A stretch of 64,000 bases of DNA from Chloroflexota bacterium (GTDB lineage: Bacteria; Chloroflexota; Anaerolineae; Aggregatilineales; Phototrophicaceae), in assembly GCA_016223085.1 (NCBI GenBank), contig JACRPS010000003.1, forward strand, positions 310,001 to 374,000, given 5' to 3'. Positions 42,048-50,627 of this stretch are shown piece by piece (position 1 is the first letter of the stretch; the number at the start of each line of letters is the position of its first letter). A model generated the notes under the pieces. It was given only the letters and a program-made list of their open reading frames with translations. It was not told the origin of the DNA and made no database searches. The position numbers and the translations under genes were made by a program.

Positions 42048-43367
42048 ATGACCACCACTTCACCCACCTCGCCAACCTGGACTTCGCCGGTCGCCGGTCG
42101 CCGGACATGGCGCGAGCTGCTGCACATCACCCGCACCGGCGTGTTTTCGGTCGTGTTTATTCTGCTGGGCGCGTGGATTTTGCTCTCCGCGCCGCAGACC
42201 ATCCCTGGCGACGCCGTGACCACGCTCACGCTCGACCGCGCCGGGCAGCAGGGCATTTCCGTGCCGACCGTGCCGTTTGCCGTTGTGGTCGCGCTGCTGT
42301 ACATCGGCGGTGGCATTGTCGGCCTGCTGCCAAACCCACGCCTGTCCCGCCTCAAGTTTATCTGGCTGCTGGTCAATGGCATCCTCGTCATCCCGACCGT
42401 GCTGGTTATCATCGCCGCCGGCGGACGCACCAACATTGTGGTGATGCTGCAGGAGAGCCTGCGCCTGTCCACGCCGATTGTGCTGGGAGCGCTCGCCGGC
42501 CTGTGGTGCGAACGCTCCGGCGTGGTTAATATCGCCATCGAAGGTATGATGCTGACCGGCGCCGCGCTGGGCTTCGTCAGCTACACCTTGATTTTGAGCA
42601 GCGGCCTAAACCTGCAAACACCCCAGGCTCAGGCCGTCGCCGTGGTGATCTCGGTGCTGTCCGGCGGTCTGATGGCGGCGCTGCACGCCTGGCTTTCGAT
42701 CACCTTCAAAACCAACCAGGTGGTCAGCGGCACGGTGATTAACATCCTGGCAATTGGCCTCACCAGCTATCTACGGCTGGAAGTACTGGTGAATGCCGAC
42801 GCCGGACGCGCCACGCTGCAAACCGTGCCTATCCCGCTGCTGTCGCAAATCCCGGTGGTGGGCGAGGTCTTCTTTAACGGCAAGCCGATCTTTTACGGTA
42901 TGTTCATCCTGCTGATCGTCACCCACATCGTACTGTATTACACCCGCTGGGGGCTGCGGACGCGGGCAGTAGGCGAAAACCCCCATGCTGCCGACACGCT
43001 GGGCGTGAACGTCATCCGCAACCGCTGGATCAACGTCATCATCGGCGGCATGATCGCCGGGTTCGCCGGGGCGTGGTTCTCGCTGGAAACCAGCGGCTCG
43101 TTTGACGACCAGATGACCGCCGGACGCGGCTTCATCGCACTGGCGGCGCTCATCTTCGGCAAGTGGACGCCGATTGGCGCGTTTGGCGGCGGGCTGCTGT
43201 TTGGCTTCTCCGATGCGCTCGGCCAGCGGTTTCAGTTCCTGGGCGTGCAAGTGCCGCCCCAGTTCTTGCAGATGGTACCCTACGTGGTGACGCTGGTGGT
43301 ACTGGCCGGGCTGATCGGCAAATCCACCGGGCCGAAAGCCAGCGGCATCCCATATGAGAAAGAGTAA
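42048..43367 (+). CDS. nucleoside/sugar ABC importer permease 2 (YufQ-like)
   Basis: A 439-residue integral membrane protein. After an extra N-terminal 120 residues with three membrane segments, the family core begins LRLSTPIVLGALAGLWCERS, then GVVNIAIEGMMLTGAALGFV, and ends GRGFIALAALIFGKWTPIGA. These are the signatures of the second BPD_transp_2 permease of nucleoside importers. It starts 3 bases after permease 1 and would pair with it in the membrane. No periplasmic/lipoprotein binding-protein gene is in the operon or the window. Confidence 0.9.
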   Translation: MTTTSPTSPTWTSPVAGRRTWRELLHITRTGVFSVVFILLGAWILLSAPQTIPGDAVTTLTLDRAGQQGISVPTVPFAVVVALLYIGGGIVGLLPNPRLSRLKFIWLLVNGILVIPTVLVIIAAGGRTNIVVMLQESLRLSTPIVLGALAGLWCERSGVVNIAIEGMMLTGAALGFVSYTLILSSGLNLQTPQAQAVAVVISVLSGGLMAALHAWLSITFKTNQVVSGTVINILAIGLTSYLRLEVLVNADAGRATLQTVPIPLLSQIPVVGEVFFNGKPIFYGMFILLIVTHIVLYYTRWGLRTRAVGENPHAADTLGVNVIRNRWINVIIGGMIAGFAGAWFSLETSGSFDDQMTAGRGFIALAALIFGKWTPIGAFGGGLLFGFSDALGQRFQFLGVQVPPQFLQMVPYVVTLVVLAGLIGKSTGPKASGIPYEKE

Positions 43368-43404
43368 AGGTTCTCATGGATGACCGGAAACAGATTCATA
43401 GAAT

Positions 43405-43433
43405 GTAGGGGCGAACCGGCGGTTCGCCCCTAT
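43405..43433. repeat. GTAGGG...CCCTAT palindrome, core GCGAACCGGCGGTTCGC
   Basis: The same core as the copy at 15734. It lies 37 bases past the permease 2 stop codon. Confidence 0.88.
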
Positions 43434-43463
43434 GAAAAATCTATGTATCGGTTTTCATTTAAC

Positions 43464-43490
43464 CATCAGTTATCAGTGGTCAGTTTTCAG
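43464..43490. repeat. CAGTTATCAGTGGTCAGTTTTCAGT tract
   Basis: Degenerate heptamer-like units of the CAGTTTTC type. The opposite-strand form AACTGACAACTGGTAACTGG follows at 43589-43622, so the two could pair over a 100-base loop. Confidence 0.65.
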
Positions 43491-43737
43491 TACCTACCGA
43501 GGCGACGATGCTGATACTGTAACTGACGCCGGTATAAGCCAATTGATTTGCGGGCGATCTACGGTGATCGCCCGCACCGTTCCTATTCTTAGTCTTTAAC
43601 TGACAACTGGTAACTGGCAACTTCTTCAGCCTTGCCGTTCGCCTGCCCGTTGTATACTATTCAAGTGATAGCCCGCCGTAAGGCGGTTATGTTTGAATTA
43701 CGTGCGGGTTCGACGTTCAGTACCAGCAGGAGCGAGC

Positions 43738-44400
43738 ATGTCGTTTCAGATGCAGGATGCCAATCAGACTTTAGCCGAGGCGCTCACCGAGGCCGCCCAT
43801 TCAATTCAGGGCGAACAGGTCACGCTGCGCCAGATTCTCCAGATCATCGGCGAACAGGGCTTGCTGTTTGTCTGCATGTTTCTGTGTATTCCCTTTTTGA
43901 TTCCCGTGTCCATCCCCGGCGTCAGCACCGTCTTTGGCGCGGCCATCATTTTGATGAGCATCAGCATCACGCTTAACCGCCTGCCCTGGCTGCCCGAACG
44001 CATCATGAACCGCCCCATCGCCACCGACAAGCTCGTCCCGACGTTGGAACGCGGCGCGCAGGTCATCAGCCGGCTTGACCGCTGGGTGCGCCCACGCCTG
44101 AACGCGCTGACGCAGGGCGCAGCCATCAACCGGTTTAACGGTCTGATGCTGCTGTTCGGGGGCGTGCTGCTGATCTTCCCACTGGGGCTGATTCCGTTCT
44201 CCAACACGCTGCCGGCGCTGGCGATCATCTTCCTGGCGGTTGGCATGTTGCAGCGTGACGGCCTGTTTATCCTGCTCGGTTATTTGATGCTGGTCGTCAG
44301 CGTGGTGTATTTCGGCCTGCTGGCCGTCGCGGCCATTCTGGCCGGACAGGGGCTGTCGTCACTGCTGGGTACGGTCGTCCTGCTGCCGTTTTTGTGGTAA
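43738..44400 (+). CDS. exopolysaccharide synthesis ExoD family membrane protein
   Basis: A 220-residue protein of the ExoD family: an N-terminal amphipathic part with VTLRQILQIIGEQGLLFVCM, FLCIPFLIPVSIPGVSTVFG, a central ALTQGAAINRFNGLMLLFGG, and a C-terminal hydrophobic hairpin. In rhizobia ExoD affects exopolysaccharide production and alkali tolerance by an unknown mechanism. AGGAGC sits six bases before ATG 43738; the longer upstream frame is not needed. It is followed at once by the TrmB gene. Confidence 0.82.
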   Translation: MSFQMQDANQTLAEALTEAAHSIQGEQVTLRQILQIIGEQGLLFVCMFLCIPFLIPVSIPGVSTVFGAAIILMSISITLNRLPWLPERIMNRPIATDKLVPTLERGAQVISRLDRWVRPRLNALTQGAAINRFNGLMLLFGGVLLIFPLGLIPFSNTLPALAIIFLAVGMLQRDGLFILLGYLMLVVSVVYFGLLAVAAILAGQGLSSLLGTVVLLPFLW

Positions 44401-44404
44401 ACCA

Positions 44405-44431
44405 TAGGGGCACACCGCCGTGTGCCCCTAC
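44405..44431. repeat. TAGGGG...CCCCTA palindrome, core CACACCGCCGTGTG
   Basis: A 27-bp palindrome in the short gap between the ExoD and TrmB genes, missing the outermost G of the usual end. Confidence 0.8.
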
Positions 44432-44441
44432 ATCCTCTCCT

Positions 44442-45419
44442 ATGCGTAAACTCAGCAGCCTCACCCTCCCCTGGCCGACCGATTGGGCGGAACTGTTTGG
44501 TGCGGAACGCCCGCTGATCGTCGAAATCGGTTTCGGCTACGGCCAGTTTTTGCTGCATCTGGCGCAGCAGCACCCAGACGCCAATGTTCTGGGTATCGAG
44601 ATCGCCAACCGCTGTCTGACACACGTAGAAGCGGCGATTGACCGGCGACGTATCGCCAATGCCCGCGTCGTCCACTCGACGGCGGAAACCGCGCTGCACC
44701 ACCTGTTCCAACCGGCGACGATCAACCAGCTTCACATCAACTTTCCTGACCCCTGGTTCAAGAAAAAACACGGCCACCGCCGTCTGATGCAGCGTGACAC
44801 GCTGGACGTGATGGTCAACCGGCTGAAACCGGGCGGGCGGTTCTATCTGGCGACGGATATCATCGAATACGCGCAGATGAGCGCCGACCTGCTGGCCGCC
44901 ACGCCCGGACTGGACAACCTTATGCTCACGCCCTGGGCAAATGAAATGCCGGGGCGGGTGCCGACGCGCTACGAAGGCAAAGCAGCCCGGCAAGGGCGCG
45001 AATCGTATTACTTTGCCTACCGGCGCAACGACCAGCCACCGCCCGCCGTGCCTGCTGTGAAGGAGCTGCCCATGCCGCACATGATCGTCCACAGTCCGCT
45101 ATCGCTGGACGCCATGTTCCATGCGTTCACGCCGGCGCAGCACCGGGAAGGCGATACGTACGTCAGCTTTCTCTACGCTTATTCCGGCAGAAACGTGTTA
45201 CTGTTGGAAGTGTTTGTCAAAGAACCCACGATTGACCAGCACGTGGCTTTCCTGCTGTCAGAACGCGCCCCCCACGAATTTTCGCTGCGGCTGAGCACGA
45301 TGGGCCATCCGCGTTCGACACCTGGCCTGCACGCCGCCGCCCGGCTGCTGGGCAACTGGCTGACCAGCCTGCACCCGGACGCGAGAGTGGTCACGGAGAT
45401 GGTCAAGGATGAGGATTGA
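44442..45419 (+). CDS. trmB: tRNA (guanine-N7-)-methyltransferase with C-terminal extension
   Basis: Residues 1-205 are a full TrmB: LIVEIGFGYGQFLLHLAQQH (SAM site), VLGIEIANRCLTHVEAAI, INFPDPWFKKKHGHRRLMQR (the characteristic FPDPW(P/F)K.RH motif) and YEGKAARQG near the C-terminal TxYE. It methylates G46 of tRNA. Residues about 215-325 are an extra domain (FLYAYSGRNVLLLEVFVKEP) not in usual 210-240-residue TrmB. ATG 44442 is chosen; the earlier in-frame start would read a palindrome. Confidence 0.9.
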   Translation: MRKLSSLTLPWPTDWAELFGAERPLIVEIGFGYGQFLLHLAQQHPDANVLGIEIANRCLTHVEAAIDRRRIANARVVHSTAETALHHLFQPATINQLHINFPDPWFKKKHGHRRLMQRDTLDVMVNRLKPGGRFYLATDIIEYAQMSADLLAATPGLDNLMLTPWANEMPGRVPTRYEGKAARQGRESYYFAYRRNDQPPPAVPAVKELPMPHMIVHSPLSLDAMFHAFTPAQHREGDTYVSFLYAYSGRNVLLLEVFVKEPTIDQHVAFLLSERAPHEFSLRLSTMGHPRSTPGLHAAARLLGNWLTSLHPDARVVTEMVKDED

Positions 45420-45422
45420 GCC

Positions 45423-46388
45423 TTGTCATCCCATGCCCTGCCCAACCCGTCGCGCCTGCGCGCGGCCTGGGTCAAACTCTCCAACCCGCGCGGCCAACCG
45501 CTGATCTATGCCGAAATTGGCGCGCTGGTGGTGCTGGCGCTGGCCGCCCTGCCCGGCGGCTTTGATTATCTCCACTTTTTCCACAAGGTCGCTCAGGGCT
45601 GCGTCAACTGCGCTTATAACCCCTATTTTCTGGAATGGTTCCTGAAGCCGCTGGGCTACCTGCCCTGGCGCGCCAGCTACCTGCTGCTGGCGGTTATCTG
45701 CATTGCGGCGGTGTGGTGGATTGCCCGGCAGTTGGGCGGCAGCCCGTTTGTGGTGCTGGCGTCGCCCACGTTCCTGTGGATTTTATGGCTGGGACAGGTG
45801 GATATTCTGCCCGCGCTGGGCCTTGGCCTGGCATGGTGGAGCACAAAGAAGCAAAAGCCCGTGATAGCCGGACTCGGCCTGCTGCTGCTGGCAACCAAGC
45901 CGCAGCTTGGCGCGTTTGTGCTGCTCCTGTTTTTGTACTGGAATGGCTGGCGCGCGTTGGTTATCCCGGTTTTCGCGGCGGCAGCCAGCTTCGTGATTTA
46001 TGGCCCCGACTGGCCGCTCCGCTGGTTGGGCTACACGCCGCAAACCGTGTTCGGCGGCGACGCCTGGTTTTACATCGCGCCCACCTGGCTGCTGGCCGCG
46101 CTCGTCGGCGTGGTGTTCGTGCGCGGACGGCGGGAGCAATTTCAGTACGTCGTCGCGGCGACGCTGGCGGGCGCGCCGTTTCTGGGCGCATATTCGTTTT
46201 TTGTGCTGCTGTTGTTCCCGCTGCGCTGGTGGGAGATTGCCGTCACCTACGTGCCGTTCGCGCTGATGGGCCTCACGGCTAACCAGTGGTGGCTGGGGCT
46301 GCTGCTGGCGCAGCCGCTGCTGGTGATGGCGCGCCTGCTGTGGGAACACGGGCGGATGCCGGTGTGGTTTGCACGAGACAACATGTAG
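45423..46388 (+). CDS. polytopic membrane protein, GT87/DUF2029-like
   Basis: A 321-residue protein with about eight hydrophobic segments. The pattern of a first loop with GCVNCAYNPYFLEWFLKPLG, then GQVDILPALGLGLAWWSTKK and LATKPQLGAFVLLLFLYWNG is like GT87 mannosyltransferase-type (DUF2029) proteins, where similar KPQ and GQ motifs occur. Function is inferred as a lipid-linked sugar transferase at best. The start is a TTG at 45423 with GAGGA upstream, 3 bases after TrmB. The TAG stop is formed by the first bases of a palindromic repeat. Confidence 0.65.
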   Translation: MSSHALPNPSRLRAAWVKLSNPRGQPLIYAEIGALVVLALAALPGGFDYLHFFHKVAQGCVNCAYNPYFLEWFLKPLGYLPWRASYLLLAVICIAAVWWIARQLGGSPFVVLASPTFLWILWLGQVDILPALGLGLAWWSTKKQKPVIAGLGLLLLATKPQLGAFVLLLFLYWNGWRALVIPVFAAAASFVIYGPDWPLRWLGYTPQTVFGGDAWFYIAPTWLLAALVGVVFVRGRREQFQYVVAATLAGAPFLGAYSFFVLLLFPLRWWEIAVTYVPFALMGLTANQWWLGLLLAQPLLVMARLLWEHGRMPVWFARDNM

Positions 46389-46413
46389 GGACACGGATAT
46401 ATCGTGTCCCTAC
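46385..46413. repeat. GTAGGG...CCCTAC palindrome, core ACACGGATATATCGTGT
   Basis: A 29-bp palindrome whose second to fourth bases (TAG, 46386-46388) are the stop codon of the preceding membrane-protein gene. Confidence 0.88.
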
Positions 46414-46423
46414 AATACCACCA

Positions 46424-46497
46424 GGGCAGCCACATCGGGCCGCCCCTACAGTCTACCTTGCTTTTACTGACAACTGAGAACTGAAAACTGACAACAA
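46424..46497. repeat. degenerate half palindrome plus AACTGA tract
   Basis: AGGGCAGCCACATCGGGCCG followed by CCCCTAC resembles a decayed copy of the main palindrome. From 46466 on come units ACTGACAACTGAGAACTGAA and AACTGACAAC, which reach the stop codon of the ammonium transporter gene. Confidence 0.55.
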
Positions 46498-47946
46498 CTA
46501 ATCTCCCACCGCCGGCGCGCTCACCGTCACGCCACCTTTTAGCATGCCGTCGTCCTCCGGCATGGGCAGCACGTCTGGCCAGATCGAAGCGCCGTGTTCG
46601 TAGGCGTCAATGCCAGCCACGTCCGCCCTGCTGCTGACCCGCAGCCGGTTAATCGCCTTGAGCAGTCCGAACATCAGCACCGAGGTAATCCCAACGTAGG
46701 CAACGGTGGAGAGCGATCCCAGCGCCTGCACGCCCAGCAGTTCTAGCCCGCCACCCGCGAACAGGCCGGCTTTGCCCGCCATCGCGCCGGCGAACGTCAG
46801 CGACCCCTGCGCGAACAGACCAATCGAGAGCGTGCCCCAGATACCGCACGCGCCATGCACCGCGAACGCGCCCACCGCATCGTCAATCCGCATTGTCTCG
46901 ACCAGATCGGCGGCCAGAATGACCAGCACACCCGCCACCAGTCCAATCACCACCGCTGCCCAGGGTTCAATGAAGGCGCAGCCCGCAGTTACAGCGACCA
47001 GCCCGGCCAGCGACCCGTTGAGTGTGGCCGACAGATCCCACCTGCCGGTGCGCGAGTAGACAAAGAACATCGTCGCCAGCGAACCCGTCGCCGCACCGAG
47101 CGTGGTATTCAGCGTCACCAGCCCGATCAGACCAGGGTTGCCCAGGCCAAGTGTTGAACCGGGGTTGAAGCCGTACCAGCCGAACCACAACACCATCGTG
47201 CCGAGCGTGGCGTAGGCCAGGTTGTGCGGCTTCGGCAGACTGCCCCACACGCGCCCCGGACGCGGCCCCAGCATCCACGCGCCGATGAGCGCGATCACGC
47301 CGCCGACGGTATGCACGACCGTACTGCCGGCGAAATCGTGGAAGCCCCACTGGAACAGCCAACCGCTGCCCCACACCCAGTGGGCGATCACCGGGTAGAT
47401 GAAGATCGCAATCAGGGCGCTGTAGATCAGATCGCCCAGGAAATCGGTGCGTTCGGCCATCGCGCCGGTGGTGATGGTGCTGGCCGTCGCCGCAAACGCA
47501 AACTGGAAGAAAAACATCGTTAGCACGCTGATGTTCAGGCCGGGATACGTCTCCGCCATGTGATTCATGCCGGGGAAAAACAGCGTCGTGCCCAACAGGC
47601 CACTGCCGTTGTCCGCGCCAAAGGCGATACCAAAGCCAACACCCCACCACACCAGCGCCGTCAGGCCGGCGTCAATGAAGTTTTCCAGCAGGGCGTTGAC
47701 CGCGCCTGTCTGCCGTATCAGGCCGGTTTCCAGCAGAGCGAAACCGCACTGCATAAAAAACACCAGGAAGCCAGTGAGCATCACCCACGACGTATCAATC
47801 GAAACTTTGATGCCTGTGATGTCGTCCATCGTCGGTAGCGTGGTTACGTCCTGCGCGACTGTCAGCCGCGCCCCAAACGCTGCCAGCACAACCGTACCGG
47901 TCGCCAGTACGATTAAACGCCGCCACAGCCGATTGCTTCTTCTCAT
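46498..47946 (-). CDS. amt: ammonium transporter
   Basis: A 482-residue Amt/MEP/Rh-type channel with 11 expected membrane segments. Family motifs: DTSWVMLTGFLVFFMQCGFA, FFQFAFAATASTITTGAMAE, FHDFAGSTVVHTVGGVIALI (with one of the pore histidines) and GTMVLWFGWYGFNPGSTLGL. An N-terminal extension with a signal-like segment (VLAAFGARLTVAQ) precedes the first helix. It imports ammonium or ammonia. The PII regulator gene (glnK), which often follows amt, is not present here. Confidence 0.93.
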   Translation of the reverse strand: MRRSNRLWRRLIVLATGTVVLAAFGARLTVAQDVTTLPTMDDITGIKVSIDTSWVMLTGFLVFFMQCGFALLETGLIRQTGAVNALLENFIDAGLTALVWWGVGFGIAFGADNGSGLLGTTLFFPGMNHMAETYPGLNISVLTMFFFQFAFAATASTITTGAMAERTDFLGDLIYSALIAIFIYPVIAHWVWGSGWLFQWGFHDFAGSTVVHTVGGVIALIGAWMLGPRPGRVWGSLPKPHNLAYATLGTMVLWFGWYGFNPGSTLGLGNPGLIGLVTLNTTLGAATGSLATMFFVYSRTGRWDLSATLNGSLAGLVAVTAGCAFIEPWAAVVIGLVAGVLVILAADLVETMRIDDAVGAFAVHGACGIWGTLSIGLFAQGSLTFAGAMAGKAGLFAGGGLELLGVQALGSLSTVAYVGITSVLMFGLLKAINRLRVSSRADVAGIDAYEHGASIWPDVLPMPEDDGMLKGGVTVSAPAVGD

Positions 47947-48217
47947 CAGTATTCCCTCCCCAAGTGACCTCGCAAACCATTGCCGGTCAGTGTACCGGGA
48001 AAGGAATCCTAATAATCCAGTCAGGTTCGATGAACTTTGCCAGCCGCTTTTGGCTTATGTCACCAGAAATCAGGGAAACTACCCCAAGCGCCGGTCCTGT
48101 GGCGTCGGCAGACAGGGGCACATCGAAGTGTTACAGAGACAGAGGTGGGTAAGCTGCACAAATACCCCCTGGAACAGCGCAGAACTGCCGAGGGGTATTG
48201 TGAAAAACGGACAAAAA

Positions 48218-48550
48218 CTACCAGTTGCGGTCGTACAGAACCGGGCGCTGGTTAAACCACAGGTGCGCCCGCTGCTCGTGCAGTTTCAGCACGGTCGCCG
48301 GAATCTCCGGCAGGCCGCCAAGTGTTTGTTCCAGCTCCCACAGGCGTTCGACCAGCGCGCGTTTGCTGGCCGCGTCTACCACCTGGCTGGCTGCCTGGCG
48401 CGTTCGCACCCAGTCGCCATCCTGCGACAGCCGGCATACGATCATCATCCACAGGTCGTTGTAGGTTAACGGGATGGTGTTACCCCGCCGGTCTTTTAGC
48501 TCGGTATAAATCTCTCCGCCCAGCGGCCCCATCATGGTTCTGGTGGACAT
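48218..48550 (-). CDS. hypothetical protein
   Basis: A 110-residue soluble protein I do not recognise. It opens MSTRTMMGPLGGEIYTELKD, continues with YNDLWMMIVCRLSQDGDWVR, and has a helical end with TVLKLHEQRAHLWFNQRPVL. AAGGGG lies upstream of ATG 48550. The 270 bases downstream, up to the amt gene start, show no other coding frame. Confidence 0.55.
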   Translation of the reverse strand: MSTRTMMGPLGGEIYTELKDRRGNTIPLTYNDLWMMIVCRLSQDGDWVRTRQAASQVVDAASKRALVERLWELEQTLGGLPEIPATVLKLHEQRAHLWFNQRPVLYDRNW

Positions 48551-48639
48551 GGCGCTCGCCCCTTCCGATCAACTGCTTTGCTTTCATCATAGCGCCGGTT
48601 GGCGAAATATTGCCGTAATCTTCTGCAAAAATACGTAAA

Positions 48640-48667
48640 GCAGGGACACGATCTATCGCGTCCCTAC
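48640..48667. repeat. GCAGGG...CCCTAC palindrome, core ACACGATCTATCGCGT
   Basis: A 28-bp imperfect palindrome with one changed end base and one mismatch in the core. It lies after the stop codon of the membrane-anchored protein gene. Confidence 0.75.
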
Positions 48668-48683
48668 AAAAAGGAACAGCACT

Positions 48684-49412
48684 CTATGGCACAGCGATGG
48701 CGCACTGTTGATCGGCGACTGCGCAGGTGGCAATTACCTGGCCGTTCCGCACCACGTCGAAACGCTCGACGTTGCGCCAGAAAATGGCCGGCGTTCCCAC
48801 CTCCTGCAAGCCGTAGATTTTGTTCACACACGGCGCGGGCGGCTGGCGCTGCCCCACCGAAGCGTCGCGCAGACGCAGGCACATACCGGCCTTCAGGCTG
48901 TTGTAGATGCTCGGCCCCCAGCGCCGTGCTTCCCATTCGCCGGCACTGCTGCGGAAAGCCACGCCTTCAAATGACAGCGTGCGGGTATCCTGATTCAGCA
49001 TCGTGAACGACACGTCATCGTACATCAGCAGCACGTTGGTTGGCCCCGTTTGCACCGGCGGCGCAGCCGGCGTGGCGGTCGCGCTGGGGAAAATCGGCGT
49101 CGGCTGGACAGCTTCCGTTGTTGGCGAACTGTAGACAATCGGTGTCAGTTCCACCTGCGCGCTGGTTGGCGGCACCGTCGCCGACGGGGCAACCAGCGTC
49201 GCAGTCGGCGGCGGCAGCAGCACCACCGCAACGGTGGTCAACGGCACTGGCGTGGCCGTAACTACCACTGGCGTCGCCCGCTGGCTGTTGATGATCGCCG
49301 GCACAATGCCGACAATGGCGACCACCACCGTGACAATACCGCCGATGATGGCTGCGATCACCTGCGGATTACTGAGCGCCGTGTTTGGTGGCACGGGCGG
49401 TTGCTCCGACAT
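48684..49412 (-). CDS. membrane-anchored extracytoplasmic protein, unknown function
   Basis: A 242-residue protein with a short cytoplasmic tail, a membrane segment at about 15-43 (PQVIAAIIGGIVTVVVAIVG), a long Pro/Thr/Val-rich linker (residues 45-125, with repeated TPV and PSAT), and a C-terminal domain of about 115 residues with two Cys pairs possible (AGMCLRLRDASVGQRQPPAP then C; TCAVADQQC). The C-terminal domain (VLLMYDDVSFTMLNQDTRTL) is a type seen in other extracytoplasmic proteins of this phylum, without a known role. Confidence 0.65.
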   Translation of the reverse strand: MSEQPPVPPNTALSNPQVIAAIIGGIVTVVVAIVGIVPAIINSQRATPVVVTATPVPLTTVAVVLLPPPTATLVAPSATVPPTSAQVELTPIVYSSPTTEAVQPTPIFPSATATPAAPPVQTGPTNVLLMYDDVSFTMLNQDTRTLSFEGVAFRSSAGEWEARRWGPSIYNSLKAGMCLRLRDASVGQRQPPAPCVNKIYGLQEVGTPAIFWRNVERFDVVRNGQVIATCAVADQQCAIAVP

Positions 49413-49520
49413 ATAAATCCCCCTGTGGATGAAAATGATTCAAGTGGGCTACCAAAATGATATATGATATTGGGATGCCGGGAAATTGAGATTTTTATCG
49501 TTTTGCTGGAGATTTTCGTC

Positions 49521-50597
49521 GTGGACCTCGCTGCGCCGGTGTTTCGGATTCTGGTGTTTCTGTTCGGTCTGGCAATCGTGCTGTACACGCTCCTGTCGGC
49601 GATACGAACCTTCGTCCTGCCGCGCGGCGATAACGTCTGGCTAACGCGCATGATCTTCCGCGCCGTGTCCCGCCTGTTCCGCTGGCGGGCGCGCAAGGCC
49701 ACCACCTATGAACAGCGCGACCGGGTGATGGCGATGTACGCGCCGATCACGCTACTGCTGATGCCGGTGGTGTGGCTCATCCTGATTCTGCTGGGTTACA
49801 CCTGCATGTTCTGGGCCATCGGTGTTGAGTCGTGGTACGCGGCGTTGAAGATCAGCGGCTCATCGCTGCTGACGCTGGGCGCGTTCACGATTGATACACT
49901 GCCGGCGACCATTCTTGAATTTTCCGAGGCGACGATTGGCTTAGGACTGGTGGCGCTGCTGATCTCCTATCTGCCAACCATGTACGCCGCCTTCTCCAAG
50001 CGTGAAACGCTGGTGACGCTGCTGGAAGTCCGCGCCGACTCGCCGCCGTCGGCGGTGACGCTCATCACTCGCGCGCATAACATACGTGGCCTCGATTATC
50101 TGAAAGAACTATGGATTCAGTGGGAAACGTGGTTCTCGGAGATTGACGAAACGCATACCTCGCTGGCGGCGCTCAACTTCTTCCGGTCGCCGCAGCCGAA
50201 TCGCTCGTGGATTACGGCAGCGGGCACGATTCTGGACGCGGCCTCGCTGGTGTACTCGGTGGTGGACATCCCGCGCACACCGGAGTCGCAGTTGTGTATT
50301 CGCGCCGGTTACGTGGCGCTGCGCCACATCTGCGATTTCTTCCGCATCCCCTACGACCCTGACCCGCACTACCCCGGCCATCCGATCAGCATCACGCGGC
50401 AGGAGTTCGACGAGGTATGCGCGCAACTGGAACAGGCCGGCGTGCCGCTGCTGGCCGACCGCGATCAGGCATGGAGCGACTACGCCGGCTGGCGCGTCAA
50501 CTACGACACGGTGCTGCTGGAACTGGCGGATATTCTGATGGCGCCTTACGCCGCGTGGATTTCCGACCGGGGCTTGCGGCGCAGGCGGCGGCGGTAA
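49521..50597 (+). CDS. hypothetical membrane protein with large soluble C-terminal domain
   Basis: About 358 residues. The N-terminal half has a hydrophobic segment FRILVFLFGLAIVLYTLLSA followed by IRTFVLPRG, two more (APITLLLMPVVWLILILLGY and SSLLTLGAFTIDTLPAT), then LGLVALLISYLPTMYAAFSK. The SLLTLGAF segment is placed like a pore loop of two-helix potassium channels, but the GYG filter is absent. The C-terminal 200 residues are soluble and helical. GTG 49521 with GGAG upstream is preferred to the ATG at 49464. Confidence 0.6.
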   Translation: MDLAAPVFRILVFLFGLAIVLYTLLSAIRTFVLPRGDNVWLTRMIFRAVSRLFRWRARKATTYEQRDRVMAMYAPITLLLMPVVWLILILLGYTCMFWAIGVESWYAALKISGSSLLTLGAFTIDTLPATILEFSEATIGLGLVALLISYLPTMYAAFSKRETLVTLLEVRADSPPSAVTLITRAHNIRGLDYLKELWIQWETWFSEIDETHTSLAALNFFRSPQPNRSWITAAGTILDAASLVYSVVDIPRTPESQLCIRAGYVALRHICDFFRIPYDPDPHYPGHPISITRQEFDEVCAQLEQAGVPLLADRDQAWSDYAGWRVNYDTVLLELADILMAPYAAWISDRGLRRRRRR

Positions 50598-50599
50598 CG

Positions 50600-50627
50600 G
50601 TAGGGACACGATCTATCGTGTCCCTAC
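50600..50627. repeat. GTAGGG...CCCTAC palindrome, core ACACGATCTATCGTGT
   Basis: A perfect 28-bp palindrome between convergent genes. The TAG stop codon of the RlmD-like gene on the minus strand (50624-50626) lies within its right end. Confidence 0.9.

Larger units (their letters stand above)
43368..43737. other. intergenic region rich in repeats, no gene seen
   Basis: 370 bases. It holds a palindrome at 43405-43433, AACTGA/CAGTT-type tracts at 43464-43490 and 43589-43622, and a perfect 10-bp hairpin GCGGGCGATC-TACGGT-GATCGCCCGC at 43550-43575 that could end the ABC operon but lacks a T-run. No coding frame is supported. Confidence 0.7.

Noticed and set aside
46498-47946. An amt-glnK nitrogen operon
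   Set aside because: No PII gene is present on either side; only the transporter is supported.
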